Source: an uncultured Clostridia bacterium (GTDB taxonomy: Bacteria > Bacillota > Clostridia > Oscillospirales > Ruminococcaceae). Taken from it: a stretch of DNA of 33,649 nucleotides. The notes beneath the pieces are model-generated. The model was given only the letters and a program-made list of their open reading frames with translations, searched no databases and had not been told where the DNA came from. Position 1 is the stretch's first letter; the number at the start of each line of letters is the position of its first letter. The position numbers were made by a program, and so were the translations under genes. Shown here one piece after another: positions 23,045 to 30,117 of the stretch. Where the stretch lies: the NCBI GenBank assembly GCA_937891895.1, contig CALATN010000002.1:1-33649 (forward strand), read 5' to 3'.

Positions 23045-23665
23045 CTAATTTAAATGCAAATATATATCTGTTATTTCATTATTTTCATTATAATGAATAG
23101 ACATTATTTGCTCATTTTTTTGGCTAATATTATATATCCAAACACCATCATTATCTTGTGTTGGATTTCCTAAACAAGCTGATAGGTTTACTGTATTATC
23201 AAACAATGAAATACCATTAATTGTGATATGTTTAACCATACTTTTGTCTACATCTAATACGGATAAAATTAAACCTGATGCATGCGCAGAAGATACATCT
23301 TCTATTGAAGTGCAATCTTTTAATACCATCAATGCTATAACTTTTTCCTCATATATTAAAGGAACGATTGCTGACGTATCCGAAAAAACTACATCTTCAT
23401 CTTTATAATAATATTTCTCACCTAATTTATCAATTGATAGTGGTAACTGAATAGGTTTACCATTAAAACATATTGTATCCACCAACTTTTCTATCGTCCA
23501 CCCATCCTCAGGCGGGGCAATAGTTTTCATTTCAACAGCTTCTTCAACAATCGTTGTAGCCGAGTCGCTCAGCGGTGCGGTTTGTTCTGTATTGCCATTC
23601 TGACAAGCTGACAGCGACAGGATTACTGCGATTGCGGTAAAAATGCTTAAAAGTCTGTTTTTCAT
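23045..23665 (-). CDS. Putative lipoprotein, copy B
   Basis: A 206-residue lipoprotein with signal MKNRLLSIFTAIAVILSLSAC (Cys21) and the same NGNTEQTAPLS-type linker as copy A. The mature part is clearly related in layout (WTIEKLVDTI... LPLSIDKLGEKYY; ITINGISLFDNTVNLSACLGNPTQ near the end) but has diverged much more than the signal. ATG at 23665 follows GGAGG. Its own promoter is predicted at 23701-23729. Function unknown; surface-attached through a lipid anchor. Confidence 0.75.
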   Translation of the reverse strand: MKNRLLSIFTAIAVILSLSACQNGNTEQTAPLSDSATTIVEEAVEMKTIAPPEDGWTIEKLVDTICFNGKPIQLPLSIDKLGEKYYYKDEDVVFSDTSAIVPLIYEEKVIALMVLKDCTSIEDVSSAHASGLILSVLDVDKSMVKHITINGISLFDNTVNLSACLGNPTQDNDGVWIYNISQKNEQIMSIHYNENNEITDIYLHLN

Positions 23666-23700
23666 TTTGTTCCTCCTTGATGTAAAAAATTTCTACATAA

Positions 23701-23729
23701 ATATTATCACATTACCGTAATATAATCAA
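23701..23729 (-). promoter_or_regulatory. Predicted promoter of the lipoprotein genes
   Basis: Minus-strand TTGATT (23724-23729) and TAATAT (23701-23706), spacer 17. The duplicated leader of copy A keeps the -10 box but lacks a good -35 box. Confidence 0.45.
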
Positions 23730-23793
23730 TACTTTTTTGAATTTGCATCAGTTCGTGCCTAAAATGCCTAAAATAAAAATTAACAAAAAAGTA

Positions 23794-23822
23794 TTGGCAA
23801 ATCTTTTTCATTGTGCTATACT
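23794..23822 (+). promoter_or_regulatory. Predicted promoter of fhs
   Basis: TTGGCA (23794-23799) and TATACT (23817-23822), spacer 17. No folate riboswitch is seen in the short leader. Confidence 0.65.
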
Positions 23823-23857
23823 TATATTACGAATTTATTTGTAAGGGGGAACCTACA

Positions 23858-25528
23858 ATGCTGACAGATATCGAAATCGCTCAGCAGGCGAAGATGCTGA
23901 AAATCGGCAGAATCGCTGAAAATCTCGGTATTTCCGAGGATGACATTGAGCCTTACGGTCACTACAAGGCTAAGCTTTCCGAGGAGCTTTTCTCCAAAAC
24001 TTCCAGCAATCCCGACGGAAAGTTAATTCTCGTTACTGCTATCAACCCTACTCCTGCAGGCGAGGGCAAGACTACTATTTCCGTTGGTCTTGCTGAATCT
24101 ATGGCTAAAATCGGCAAAAACGCTGTACTTGCTCTCCGTGAACCTTCTCTTGGTCCTGTATTCGGTATCAAGGGCGGTGCGGCTGGCGGCGGTTACGCTC
24201 AGGTTGTTCCTATGGAGGACATCAACCTTCACTTCACAGGGGATATGCACGCTATTACAGCTGCAAACAACCTTCTCTGCGCACTTCTTGACAACCACAT
24301 GCAGCAGGGCAACGCTCTCGGTATTGACCAGCGCCGCATTATGATTGACCGTTGTCTTGATATGAATGACCGTGCGCTCCGTAACATTGTTGTTGGTATG
24401 GGCGGCAAGGTTAATGGTATTCCACGTCAGGACAGCTTCCGCATTACAGTTGCTTCTGAAGTTATGGCTATTCTCTGCCTTGCTTCTGACCTGACTGACC
24501 TCAAGGAACGTCTTGGACGTATTCTTGTTGCGTACACTTATGACAATCAGCCTGTTTACGCTCGTGACCTTGGTGCTCACGGTGCTATGACAGCGCTCCT
24601 CAAGGATGCTCTCAAGCCTAACCTTGTTCAGACACTTGAAAACACACCTGCTATTATGCACGGCGGTCCATTCGCTAACATTGCTCACGGCTGTAACTCT
24701 GTACGTGCTACAAAGCTTGCTCTTAAGCTTGGCGATTACTGCATTACAGAGGCTGGCTTCGGTGCTGACCTTGGTGCTGAAAAGTTCTTTGACATCAAGT
24801 GCCGTTTTGCTGGTCTGAAGCCATCCTGTACAGTTCTTGTTGCAACAATCCGTGCGCTTAAATACAATGGCGGCGTGGCAAAGGCTGAGCTTACAACTGA
24901 AAATGTTGAGGCGCTGAAGAAGGGTATCGTAAACCTTAAGACTCACATTGAAAATGTCCGCAAGTTCGGTGTTCCTGTTGTGGTTGCAATCAACCGTTTC
25001 CACACTGACACAGAGGCTGAAATTGCTTACATCAAGGAATTCTGCGCTGAAATGGGCGTTGAGGTTTCACTTGCTGAAATTTTTGCTAAGGGCGGCGAAG
25101 GCGGAACTGACCTTGCTCAGAAGGTTTGCGACGTTATTGCAAAGGGCGAGGCTGATTTCAAGCCACTTTACGACGAAAAGCTTCCTATCAAGGAAAAGCT
25201 TACAACGATTGCAAAGGAAATTTACCGTGCAGACGGCGTAAACTTCACAGCACAGGCTGAAAAGGCAATCAAGGAAATCGAGGCTCTCGGCTTCGGCGAA
25301 ATTCCTGTTTGTGTTGCAAAGACACAGTATTCCCTTTCCGACGATGCTACAAAGCTTGGCAAGCCTGAAAACTTTGTGATTACCGTTCGTGACGTCAAGC
25401 TTTCCGCAGGTGCTGGCTTTGTTGTTGCTCTCACAGGCGACATCATGGTAATGCCCGGACTTCCTAAGGCTCCTGCCGCACTCAAGATTGACTGTGACAA
25501 CAATGGTAATATTTCGGGACTTTTCTAA
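23858..25528 (+). CDS. fhs: Formate-tetrahydrofolate ligase
   Basis: A 556-residue cytoplasmic enzyme making 10-formyl-THF from formate, THF and ATP (EC 6.3.4.3). The P-loop is PTPAGEGKTT (64-73). The block EPSLGPVFGIKGGAAGGGYAQ and the MEDINLHFTGDMHAI motif are diagnostic. Length is the usual 555-560. ATG at 23858 follows AAGGGGG; the longer in-frame start overlaps the promoter. In an organism with Pfl, this enzyme draws product formate into one-carbon metabolism for purines and serine. No methylene-THF dehydrogenase or acetogenesis genes are adjacent. Confidence 0.97.
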   Translation: MLTDIEIAQQAKMLKIGRIAENLGISEDDIEPYGHYKAKLSEELFSKTSSNPDGKLILVTAINPTPAGEGKTTISVGLAESMAKIGKNAVLALREPSLGPVFGIKGGAAGGGYAQVVPMEDINLHFTGDMHAITAANNLLCALLDNHMQQGNALGIDQRRIMIDRCLDMNDRALRNIVVGMGGKVNGIPRQDSFRITVASEVMAILCLASDLTDLKERLGRILVAYTYDNQPVYARDLGAHGAMTALLKDALKPNLVQTLENTPAIMHGGPFANIAHGCNSVRATKLALKLGDYCITEAGFGADLGAEKFFDIKCRFAGLKPSCTVLVATIRALKYNGGVAKAELTTENVEALKKGIVNLKTHIENVRKFGVPVVVAINRFHTDTEAEIAYIKEFCAEMGVEVSLAEIFAKGGEGGTDLAQKVCDVIAKGEADFKPLYDEKLPIKEKLTTIAKEIYRADGVNFTAQAEKAIKEIEALGFGEIPVCVAKTQYSLSDDATKLGKPENFVITVRDVKLSAGAGFVVALTGDIMVMPGLPKAPAALKIDCDNNGNISGLF

Positions 25529-25540
25529 GAGATATGAATT

Positions 25541-25572
25541 CAGGGTACTCCGATTGGGAGTACCCTGTTTTA
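25541..25572. terminator. Terminator between fhs and the kinase-like gene
   Basis: CAGGGTACTCC (25541-25551) pairs with GGAGTACCCTG (25557-25567), loop GATTG, then a T-rich run. Genes converge here, so it may serve both. Confidence 0.85.
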
Positions 25573-26100
25573 GTTTACTATGAATTTACTTATCTGTAAT
25601 TGCTCCAATTCTTCATCAACTAACATTCCTGTGTTGTCAAACAAATGTCCCTGATTTTCTGGCATTGAATCTAATTTATTTTTCAGGAACAACGCCCTGT
25701 CTGTCAGTTCAACATCGCCACGTTTGGCAATTCTTTGTCGGATAGTATTTTCAGATGCAGTAAGAACAACATAATACAGATTTGCACTATATTCTTCCGC
25801 CAACATTTTTACAAGCGGAAGTTCATCTTCTATTACATAATCAATTACAACATCAAGTCCCCTATCCAGTGCCTTTCGTGTCACTGTCAATATGCAATCC
25901 CAGTTGAATTTCAGAATATCGTTCCACGGTAAAAGCGGTTCTTTATCTGCTGCTTCAACAAATCCTGCGTGGAATTCGTCACCGTGTATCAGATACACTT
26001 GATTGGTTGAACAATTATTTACAAGCTGTTTTGCAAAAGCGTTTGACAACGTTGTTTTTCCACAACCGCAGGGACCTGAAAAGAAATAAATATTTGCCAT
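25570..26100 (-). CDS. P-loop kinase-like protein
   Basis: A 176-residue soluble protein with Walker A SGPCGCGKTTLS (8-19), HGDEFHAGF near residue 41, VIDYVIED (about 83-90) as Walker-B-like strand, and a basic lid RQRIAKRGDVELTDRAL (about 121-137). This resembles small metabolite kinases and zeta-toxin-like or chloramphenicol-phosphotransferase-like proteins. The substrate is unknown. The ATG at 26100 follows GGGGGAAACT; an upstream in-frame start would lie in the neighbouring terminator. No promoter was identified; it lies after the terminator of the zinc-ribbon gene. Confidence 0.7.
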   Translation of the reverse strand: MANIYFFSGPCGCGKTTLSNAFAKQLVNNCSTNQVYLIHGDEFHAGFVEAADKEPLLPWNDILKFNWDCILTVTRKALDRGLDVVIDYVIEDELPLVKMLAEEYSANLYYVVLTASENTIRQRIAKRGDVELTDRALFLKNKLDSMPENQGHLFDNTGMLVDEELEQLQISKFIVN

Positions 26101-26123
26101 AGTTTCCCCCGTTAATCTTAAAC

Positions 26124-26155
26124 AAAAAACGGAACTCACCAAAAGGCAAGTTCCG
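26124..26155 (-). terminator. Terminator of the zinc-ribbon gene
   Basis: CGGAACT (26130-26136) and AGTTCCG (26149-26155) form a hairpin with a 12-base loop. On the minus strand it is followed by six T. Confidence 0.75.
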
Positions 26156-26165
26156 CAAAAATCAA

Positions 26166-26444
26166 TTAGTTTTCTTCCTTCATCTTAGCGAAGCAGTCGC
26201 TGCAATATACAGGACGGTCTTCTCTTGGTCTGAATGGAACCTTAGCTGTGCCGCCGCAGGAAGCACATGTTGCTTCGAACATTTCTCTTTCAGCCTTAAC
26301 GCTGTTCTTTCTTGCATCACGGCAAGCCTTACATCTCTGTGGCTCGTTTACAAAGCCCTTTTCTGCATAAAACTCCTGTTCGCCTGCTGTAAAGGTAAAC
26401 TCGTTGCCGCATTCCTTACATACTAATGTCTTGTCTTCGTACAT
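26166..26444 (-). CDS. Double zinc-ribbon protein
   Basis: A 92-residue, highly charged protein with four CxxC pairs: Cys9/12, Cys38/41, Cys60/63 and Cys81/84, which should form two zinc ribbons. The first half (KTLVCKECGNEFTFTAGEQEFYAEKGF) matches the probable-zinc-ribbon family found in many Firmicutes. The second half (CASCGG...VYCSDCF) resembles the CxxC-x-CxxC ribbon group. Members probably bind nucleic acid or act in RNA-related processes, but this is not established. ATG at 26444 follows GAGGG with correct spacing, better than the in-frame GTG at 26459. It lies 105 bases after the sigma factor gene with a tRNA-like sequence between them. Confidence 0.88.
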   Translation of the reverse strand: MYEDKTLVCKECGNEFTFTAGEQEFYAEKGFVNEPQRCKACRDARKNSVKAEREMFEATCASCGGTAKVPFRPREDRPVYCSDCFAKMKEEN

Positions 26445-26473
26445 TTTGATTTCCCTCACTTAAATTATTTTTT

Positions 26474-26544
26474 AGACCTGAGGACGGACTCGCACCGACA
26501 CCTTTGCCTTTACAAACAACGCTCTGGAGTTAAGCTACTTGGCC
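26474..26544 (-). pseudogene. Degenerate tRNA-like sequence
   Basis: The minus strand reads like a tRNA: GGCCAAG TA, a D-arm GCTT...GAGC with four pairs, a five-pair anticodon stem TTGTT/GGCAA with TGTAAAG loop, and a T-arm GTCGG TGCGAGT CCGTC. Faults are plain: only about four acceptor pairs (GGCC with GGTC), no GG in the D-loop, G instead of U before the putative anticodon, TG instead of TT in the T-loop, a mismatch in the T-stem, and no CCA. It follows the sigma factor stop by five bases. It looks like a decayed tRNA or tRNA mimic inside an mRNA spacer. Confidence 0.45.
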
Positions 26545-26549
26545 ATATA

Positions 26550-27173
26550 TTAGTTAATGAGCTTATCCTGCGAGAACAGCGTTTTCAGCTTTTTTCTCAC
26601 GCGGAAAACCGCATTATCTACCGTTTTAATTGGGATATTCAATATCTCCGAGATTTCCTTATAGGAAAGTCCTGCAAGATACAATCTGAAAATGCTCCAC
26701 TCCTTTTCCGAAAGAAGCGATGCAATTTCGTTGTATATTCCCTCAATTTTATCTCTCTCAACACAAATACTTTCAGGTGTCGAAAGTTCTTCTGCGTCAT
26801 CCTCGATTACTTCGGAGCAAGCTTCACCAAAATTCTGTTTCATCTTGATAACGGCAGATTTTATTCCATTTGTTACACACACATCTGCAAAGCTTGAAAA
26901 TTTTGCACCGTGCTCTGTATTAAATGAATTAACTGCATTTAAAAATGCAAGGAAGCCTTCCTGAGTCAAATCCTCTGCATCAGCATATGCTGAGGAAAAG
27001 AAGCATGCTCTTTTTCTTACCATACGCAAATATCGTGAAATCAACACGGAAACAGCATTCCTACCAAGCTTGTTATCTCGTTCATCACGGTAAACCTTTA
27101 CAAGCTCATTGTCACTCATTGAGTTAAGCACATCAAAATCGGAGTTATTCATTTCTGAACCAACAAGGCTCAT
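26550..27173 (-). CDS. RNA polymerase sigma factor, sigma-H (Spo0H)-like
   Basis: A 207-residue sigma-70-family factor. Region 2 is visible as ISRYLRMVRKRA...ADAEDLTQEGFLAFLNAVNSF...KFSSFADVCVTNGIKSAV (about 45-115). Region 4 is LSEKEWSIFRLYLAGLSYKEISEILNIPIKTVDNAVFRVRKKL (about 155-200). No region 1 or 3 of a housekeeping sigma is present. The ELCI-like DVCVTN segment after FSSFA is typical of SigH, which controls entry into sporulation in Bacillus. spoIIR 2 kb away supports a sporulating host. ATG at 27173 has GGTGGG upstream; an ATG seven codons in lacks one. Confidence 0.82.
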   Translation of the reverse strand: MSLVGSEMNNSDFDVLNSMSDNELVKVYRDERDNKLGRNAVSVLISRYLRMVRKRACFFSSAYADAEDLTQEGFLAFLNAVNSFNTEHGAKFSSFADVCVTNGIKSAVIKMKQNFGEACSEVIEDDAEELSTPESICVERDKIEGIYNEIASLLSEKEWSIFRLYLAGLSYKEISEILNIPIKTVDNAVFRVRKKLKTLFSQDKLIN

Positions 27174-27234
27174 TTACTTCCCACCAATCTTAACGGACTT
27201 AAAAATGAACGCATTTCTGCAAATCATCATTTAC

Positions 27235-27263
27235 ATTGTAACCACATTTCCGAGATTTGTCAA
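27235..27263 (-). promoter_or_regulatory. Predicted promoter of the sigma factor gene
   Basis: Minus-strand TTGACA (27258-27263) and TACAAT (27235-27240), spacer 17. The rest of the gap 27264-27388 shows nothing more than AT-rich sequence. Confidence 0.7.
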
Positions 27264-27388
27264 GGAATTTAAAAAAATTGTCATTTGTTTTTTTATTTTT
27301 TGTGAATAAAATCAATAATCTATCGTGCTTTTTAGTGAGTTTTACAGGCATTGTTATTACTTTAACACTTAAAATATACATAATGCCA

Positions 27389-27412
27389 AAAAGGACGCAA
27401 AAGCGTCCTTTT
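27389..27412 (-). terminator. Terminator after the fumarase beta gene
   Basis: AAAAGGACGC (27389-27398) pairs with GCGTCCTTTT (27403-27412), and is followed by T on the minus strand. Confidence 0.85.
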
Positions 27413-27415
27413 AAA

Positions 27416-27973
27416 TCATATTTCTCGATATTCTGATCTGCCTTCACTGAAAATATCTCCGCCGCTGCAATCGTTGCACACAATGACAGGAAAATCCTCA
27501 ACATAAAGCTTTTTTACAGACTCACAACCCAAATCTTCAAAAGCAATTACTTCACAGCTTTTAATGCAGCTTGCTGCAAGAGCACCAGCTCCGCCGATTG
27601 CACAAAAATACACTGCGTTGTTACGAACAACTGCATCACGCACAGCTTGATTACGTTCGCCCTTTCCTATCATTGCACAAAGTCCGCTATCAAGAAGTCT
27701 TGGTGCAAACTTATCCATTCTTCCTGATGTGGTCGGTCCGCATGAGCCAATTGGCTTACCTTCAGGAGCAGGAGTTGGACCTGCATAATAGATAACAGCA
27801 TTTTTAATTTCAACAGGAAGTTTTTTCCCTTCGTCCATAAGGGAATCGAAACGTTTATGTGCCGCATCACGTGCTGTATAGACCGTACCTGTAAGAAGTG
27901 CCTTGTCCCCTACTTTAAGTTTATCACAGTAACCTCTGAGTTCAGAAATGTTGATATTATATACCTTCGCCAT
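27416..27973 (-). CDS. Class I fumarate hydratase (or tartrate dehydratase) beta subunit
   Basis: A 185-residue protein of the iron-sulfur hydro-lyase beta family. LKVGDKALLTGTVYTARDAAHKR at the start, YYAGPTPAPEGKPIGSCGPTTSGRMD (about 62-87) and LSGLCAMIGKGER-like DSGLCAMIGKGER are diagnostic. The beta subunit works with an alpha subunit that holds the 4Fe-4S cluster, converting fumarate and malate. The alpha gene normally lies immediately upstream, but here the upstream gene is a DivIVA-like protein and no alpha gene is in the window. ATG at 27973 follows AGAAAGG. A strong terminator ends only 18 bases before the ATG. Confidence 0.9.
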   Translation of the reverse strand: MAKVYNINISELRGYCDKLKVGDKALLTGTVYTARDAAHKRFDSLMDEGKKLPVEIKNAVIYYAGPTPAPEGKPIGSCGPTTSGRMDKFAPRLLDSGLCAMIGKGERNQAVRDAVVRNNAVYFCAIGGAGALAASCIKSCEVIAFEDLGCESVKKLYVEDFPVIVCNDCSGGDIFSEGRSEYREI

Positions 27974-27991
27974 AATCTGCCTTTCTAAAAA

Positions 27992-28025
27992 TTATGCTTA
28001 ACCGACAGAAATCGGTTAAGCATAA
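27992..28025 (-). terminator. Terminator of the DivIVA-like gene, just upstream of the fumarase beta gene
   Basis: TTATGCTTAACCGA (27992-28005) pairs perfectly with TCGGTTAAGCATAA (28012-28025). On the minus strand TTTTTAG follows. Confidence 0.88.
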
Positions 28026-28039
28026 CAATACATTTGATA

Positions 28040-28999
28040 TTATACCTCAGGATTAGCTTCAGCAGCTGCTGCAAGATTTTCAAGCTCACTCATATCAAAT
28101 CCTGCGAATGCAGGCTTTGCAGGAGCCGGCTTTTCTTCAACCTTAGGTACTTCTTCTACAACAGGTGTTGGGGCTGGAGCTGGAGCAGGTGCAGGTGCTG
28201 GCTTAGCAACAGGTGCAGCAACAGGTGTTCCGCCCTTCTTCATTACATTCTGAGCATTGTCAAGCTGAGCCTTAGCTTCATCAAGTCTGGAAAGGCTCTC
28301 GCTTGAGAACATTTCAAGAACTTCCTTGAGCTTGATAACATTTTCATCAATCTCAGCGATTTCTTCTTCAACCTGCTTTCTGATCTTGTCAGCAGCAGCA
28401 CGCATTTCGGAGCTCTTATCCTCAGCATCGGAAAGAATCTTGGAAGCCTTTTCGTCAGCATTCTTTACGATTGTGGAAGCCTTACCGTTTGCATCATCAA
28501 TAACCTGATTAGCAAGCTTCTTAGCATCCTCATCCATCTTATGTGCATTTTCCTTAGCCTGTGTAACAATTGTGTTAGCAGTCTTCTGAGCCTCAATAAA
28601 TACGTTACTGAGATCCATAGCGCTGCTGTCGCCGCCGGAAGCTGCCTTGTTCTTAGCTTCCTGGAGCTGTTCTTCAAGTTCAGCATTCTGAGCCTTGAGA
28701 GCTTCAATCTCCTTATCCTTATTAGCGAGATCGTCTTCCATAGTCTTCATCTGAAGCTTAAGAGAGTCATTATTTGTCTGGAGCTCTGTAATCTTTGCCT
28801 TATCAGCAGCAAGAAGCTCCTCGTACTTTTCGCTGTCAACACCGCTGCCGCCTGCGCTTTCAAGAAGTGCCTTCTTTTCATCAAGTTCAGCCTCGAGTGT
28901 ATAAATCTTGGTATTTAACTCATCGACGTATGCAAGAACGTCTTTCTTATCAAATCCGCCGAAGCTTACCGTTTTAAGGAAACCTGTACCATCAGCCAT
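28040..28999 (-). CDS. DivIVA-like coiled-coil protein
   Basis: A 319-residue cytoplasmic protein. The first 25 residues (FLKTVSFGGFDKKDVLAYVDELN) match the membrane-binding crossed-loop start of the DivIVA/GpsB family. Then follow long coiled coils (about 25-115 and 135-250), the second rich in alanine and charged heptads, and a Pro/Ala-rich stretch (about 262-300) ending in a short acidic tail. Such proteins mark curved membrane at poles and septa and recruit partners in division or sporulation. ATG at 28999 is preceded by GGAGG. Monocistronic, with its own promoter and terminator. Confidence 0.82.
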   Translation of the reverse strand: MADGTGFLKTVSFGGFDKKDVLAYVDELNTKIYTLEAELDEKKALLESAGGSGVDSEKYEELLAADKAKITELQTNNDSLKLQMKTMEDDLANKDKEIEALKAQNAELEEQLQEAKNKAASGGDSSAMDLSNVFIEAQKTANTIVTQAKENAHKMDEDAKKLANQVIDDANGKASTIVKNADEKASKILSDAEDKSSEMRAAADKIRKQVEEEIAEIDENVIKLKEVLEMFSSESLSRLDEAKAQLDNAQNVMKKGGTPVAAPVAKPAPAPAPAPAPTPVVEEVPKVEEKPAPAKPAFAGFDMSELENLAAAAEANPEV

Positions 29000-29068
29000 T
29001 GTGAATACCTCCAAAAACCAGATATTTTTTCAAGCATATTTATTTAAATTACACTTGAATACAATAAA

Positions 29069-29097
29069 ATTATATCACATATTATTATTTTTCACAA
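29069..29097 (-). promoter_or_regulatory. Predicted promoter of the DivIVA-like gene
   Basis: Minus-strand TTGTGA (29092-29097) and TATAAT (29069-29074), spacer 17, with an extended TG near the -10 box. Confidence 0.55.
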
Positions 29098-29188
29098 GTA
29101 CATTTCCGAAAATTAGTACACAAAAAATACTTTTAAATTTTAGTGATTTATAATAATTTTATTAATTTAATTCACAAAGCAAGTTCAC

Positions 29189-29824
29189 TTAAAGGTTTTC
29201 GTTCGCACATTCACCAATTTGCTCCGACAATCTTTTTTCCAATTTGTCAATTAGCTCCAAAATATAAAACCTGCACTCATAATTTTCAGGATTGTTCAGC
29301 ATATCAATTTCTTCCGCCGTAAAAATATCATCATAATCTTCTATTTCGCCTGTCGCAACAGGAATACACAACGGCGGAAACATTACACACCACCAATTTT
29401 TACCTTTTGCTTCCCCTATTGTAATTCTGAGTGCAGTGTACTCACCAGCCGGCATAGTTACAGAATCATAAACGCGCTCATCAAACATCATTTCCGTTAC
29501 TTCACAGTCGATATCATACGCTTTATTATTTTCCTCAATTACCTTTTCGGCAGTTTTCTTTATCAGGAACATATTATTTTCTGCAACTTCGGCAGACTCC
29601 TCTGCATTGCTGCAATTTTCAAAAAGATATGAACATTCTTTAAGAATAGCGTCACGCACCTTCAACTTGAGCTGCTGGTCGTCCTCACTGTCTGAATTAG
29701 CAAGTATATGGAGTCTGAAAACCGTATCTGTTATGTCTTCGTACCCTTCCGCAAATCCGCAGAAGCCTGCACAAAACACAGAGATTACTATTCCTATAAG
29801 CATTGCAAGTTCTATTTTCTTCAT
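29189..29824 (-). CDS. spoIIR: Stage II sporulation protein R
   Basis: A 211-residue exported protein. A hydrophobic N-terminus (about 5-27) serves as signal or anchor. The blocks FRLHILANSDSEDDQQLKLKVRDAIL (about 37-62) and MPAGEYTALRITIGEAKGKNWWCVMFPPLC (about 123-152) are diagnostic for SpoIIR. In Bacillus and clostridia it is made in the forespore under sigma-F, and triggers the membrane protease SpoIIGA to process pro-sigma-E in the mother cell. GAGGG precedes ATG at 29824. It strongly indicates an endospore former. Confidence 0.95.
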   Translation of the reverse strand: MKKIELAMLIGIVISVFCAGFCGFAEGYEDITDTVFRLHILANSDSEDDQQLKLKVRDAILKECSYLFENCSNAEESAEVAENNMFLIKKTAEKVIEENNKAYDIDCEVTEMMFDERVYDSVTMPAGEYTALRITIGEAKGKNWWCVMFPPLCIPVATGEIEDYDDIFTAEEIDMLNNPENYECRFYILELIDKLEKRLSEQIGECANENL

Positions 29825-29909
29825 TTATTTTCCCTCACTTTCGTCAATCGTAGTATTGAACAGGCAAGGGAAATTTATACAATTCCAAAAATAAAAATAC
29901 AAAAAATAC

Positions 29910-29938
29910 TTGACAAACAATATAAAAAGATATATAAT
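29910..29938 (+). promoter_or_regulatory. Consensus promoter of tRNA-Thr
   Basis: TTGACA (29910-29915) and TATAAT (29933-29938) are both perfect, with a 17-base spacer, and end 19 bases before the tRNA. Confidence 0.85.
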
Positions 29939-29957
29939 AATTAAGCACTTGTCGTGC

Positions 29958-30033
29958 GCTATCTTAGCTCAGTTGGTAGAGCACATCCTTGGTAAGGATG
30001 AGGTCGTCGGTTCAAATCCGATAGATAGCTCCA
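29958..30033 (+). tRNA. tRNA-Thr (anticodon GGT)
   Basis: A 76-base tRNA with an encoded CCA end. Acceptor GCTATCT pairs with AGATAGC, D-arm GCTC/GAGC, anticodon stem CATCC/GGATG around TTGGTAA giving anticodon GGT, and T-arm GTCGG TTCAAAT CCGAT (one G-T pair). It decodes ACC/ACU. TrmO, encoded 10 kb away, acts on tRNA-Thr species of this type in E. coli. Confidence 0.97.
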
Positions 30034-30040
30034 TTTAGAA

Positions 30041-30117
30041 AGCCGTCCCCGAGTCTGCATAGGGGGCGGTTCTTCTATCGGTATATGTTTTCAGGCGGCA
30101 TAAGCCGTCTTTTTTTA
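30041..30117 (+). terminator. tRNA terminator region with two hairpins
   Basis: A first hairpin CCGTCCCC/GGGGGCGG (about 30042-30069) is followed by AGGCGGC/GCCGTCT (30093-30099 with 30104-30110) and a run of seven T. The second is the intrinsic terminator. It overlaps the end of the convergent ATPase gene. Confidence 0.8.

Noticed and set aside
23700..23857. Riboswitch upstream of fhs
   Set aside because: The predicted leader is only about 30 bases long, and no folate or other riboswitch core is recognisable.
26474..26544. Functional tRNA gene
   Set aside because: Acceptor stem, D-loop, residue 33 and T-loop all violate tRNA rules, and no CCA is encoded, unlike in the tRNA-Thr in this window.
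29825..29885. Sigma-F promoter before spoIIR
   Set aside because: GTATA is present near 29880, but no convincing GG-containing -10 element follows at the right distance.
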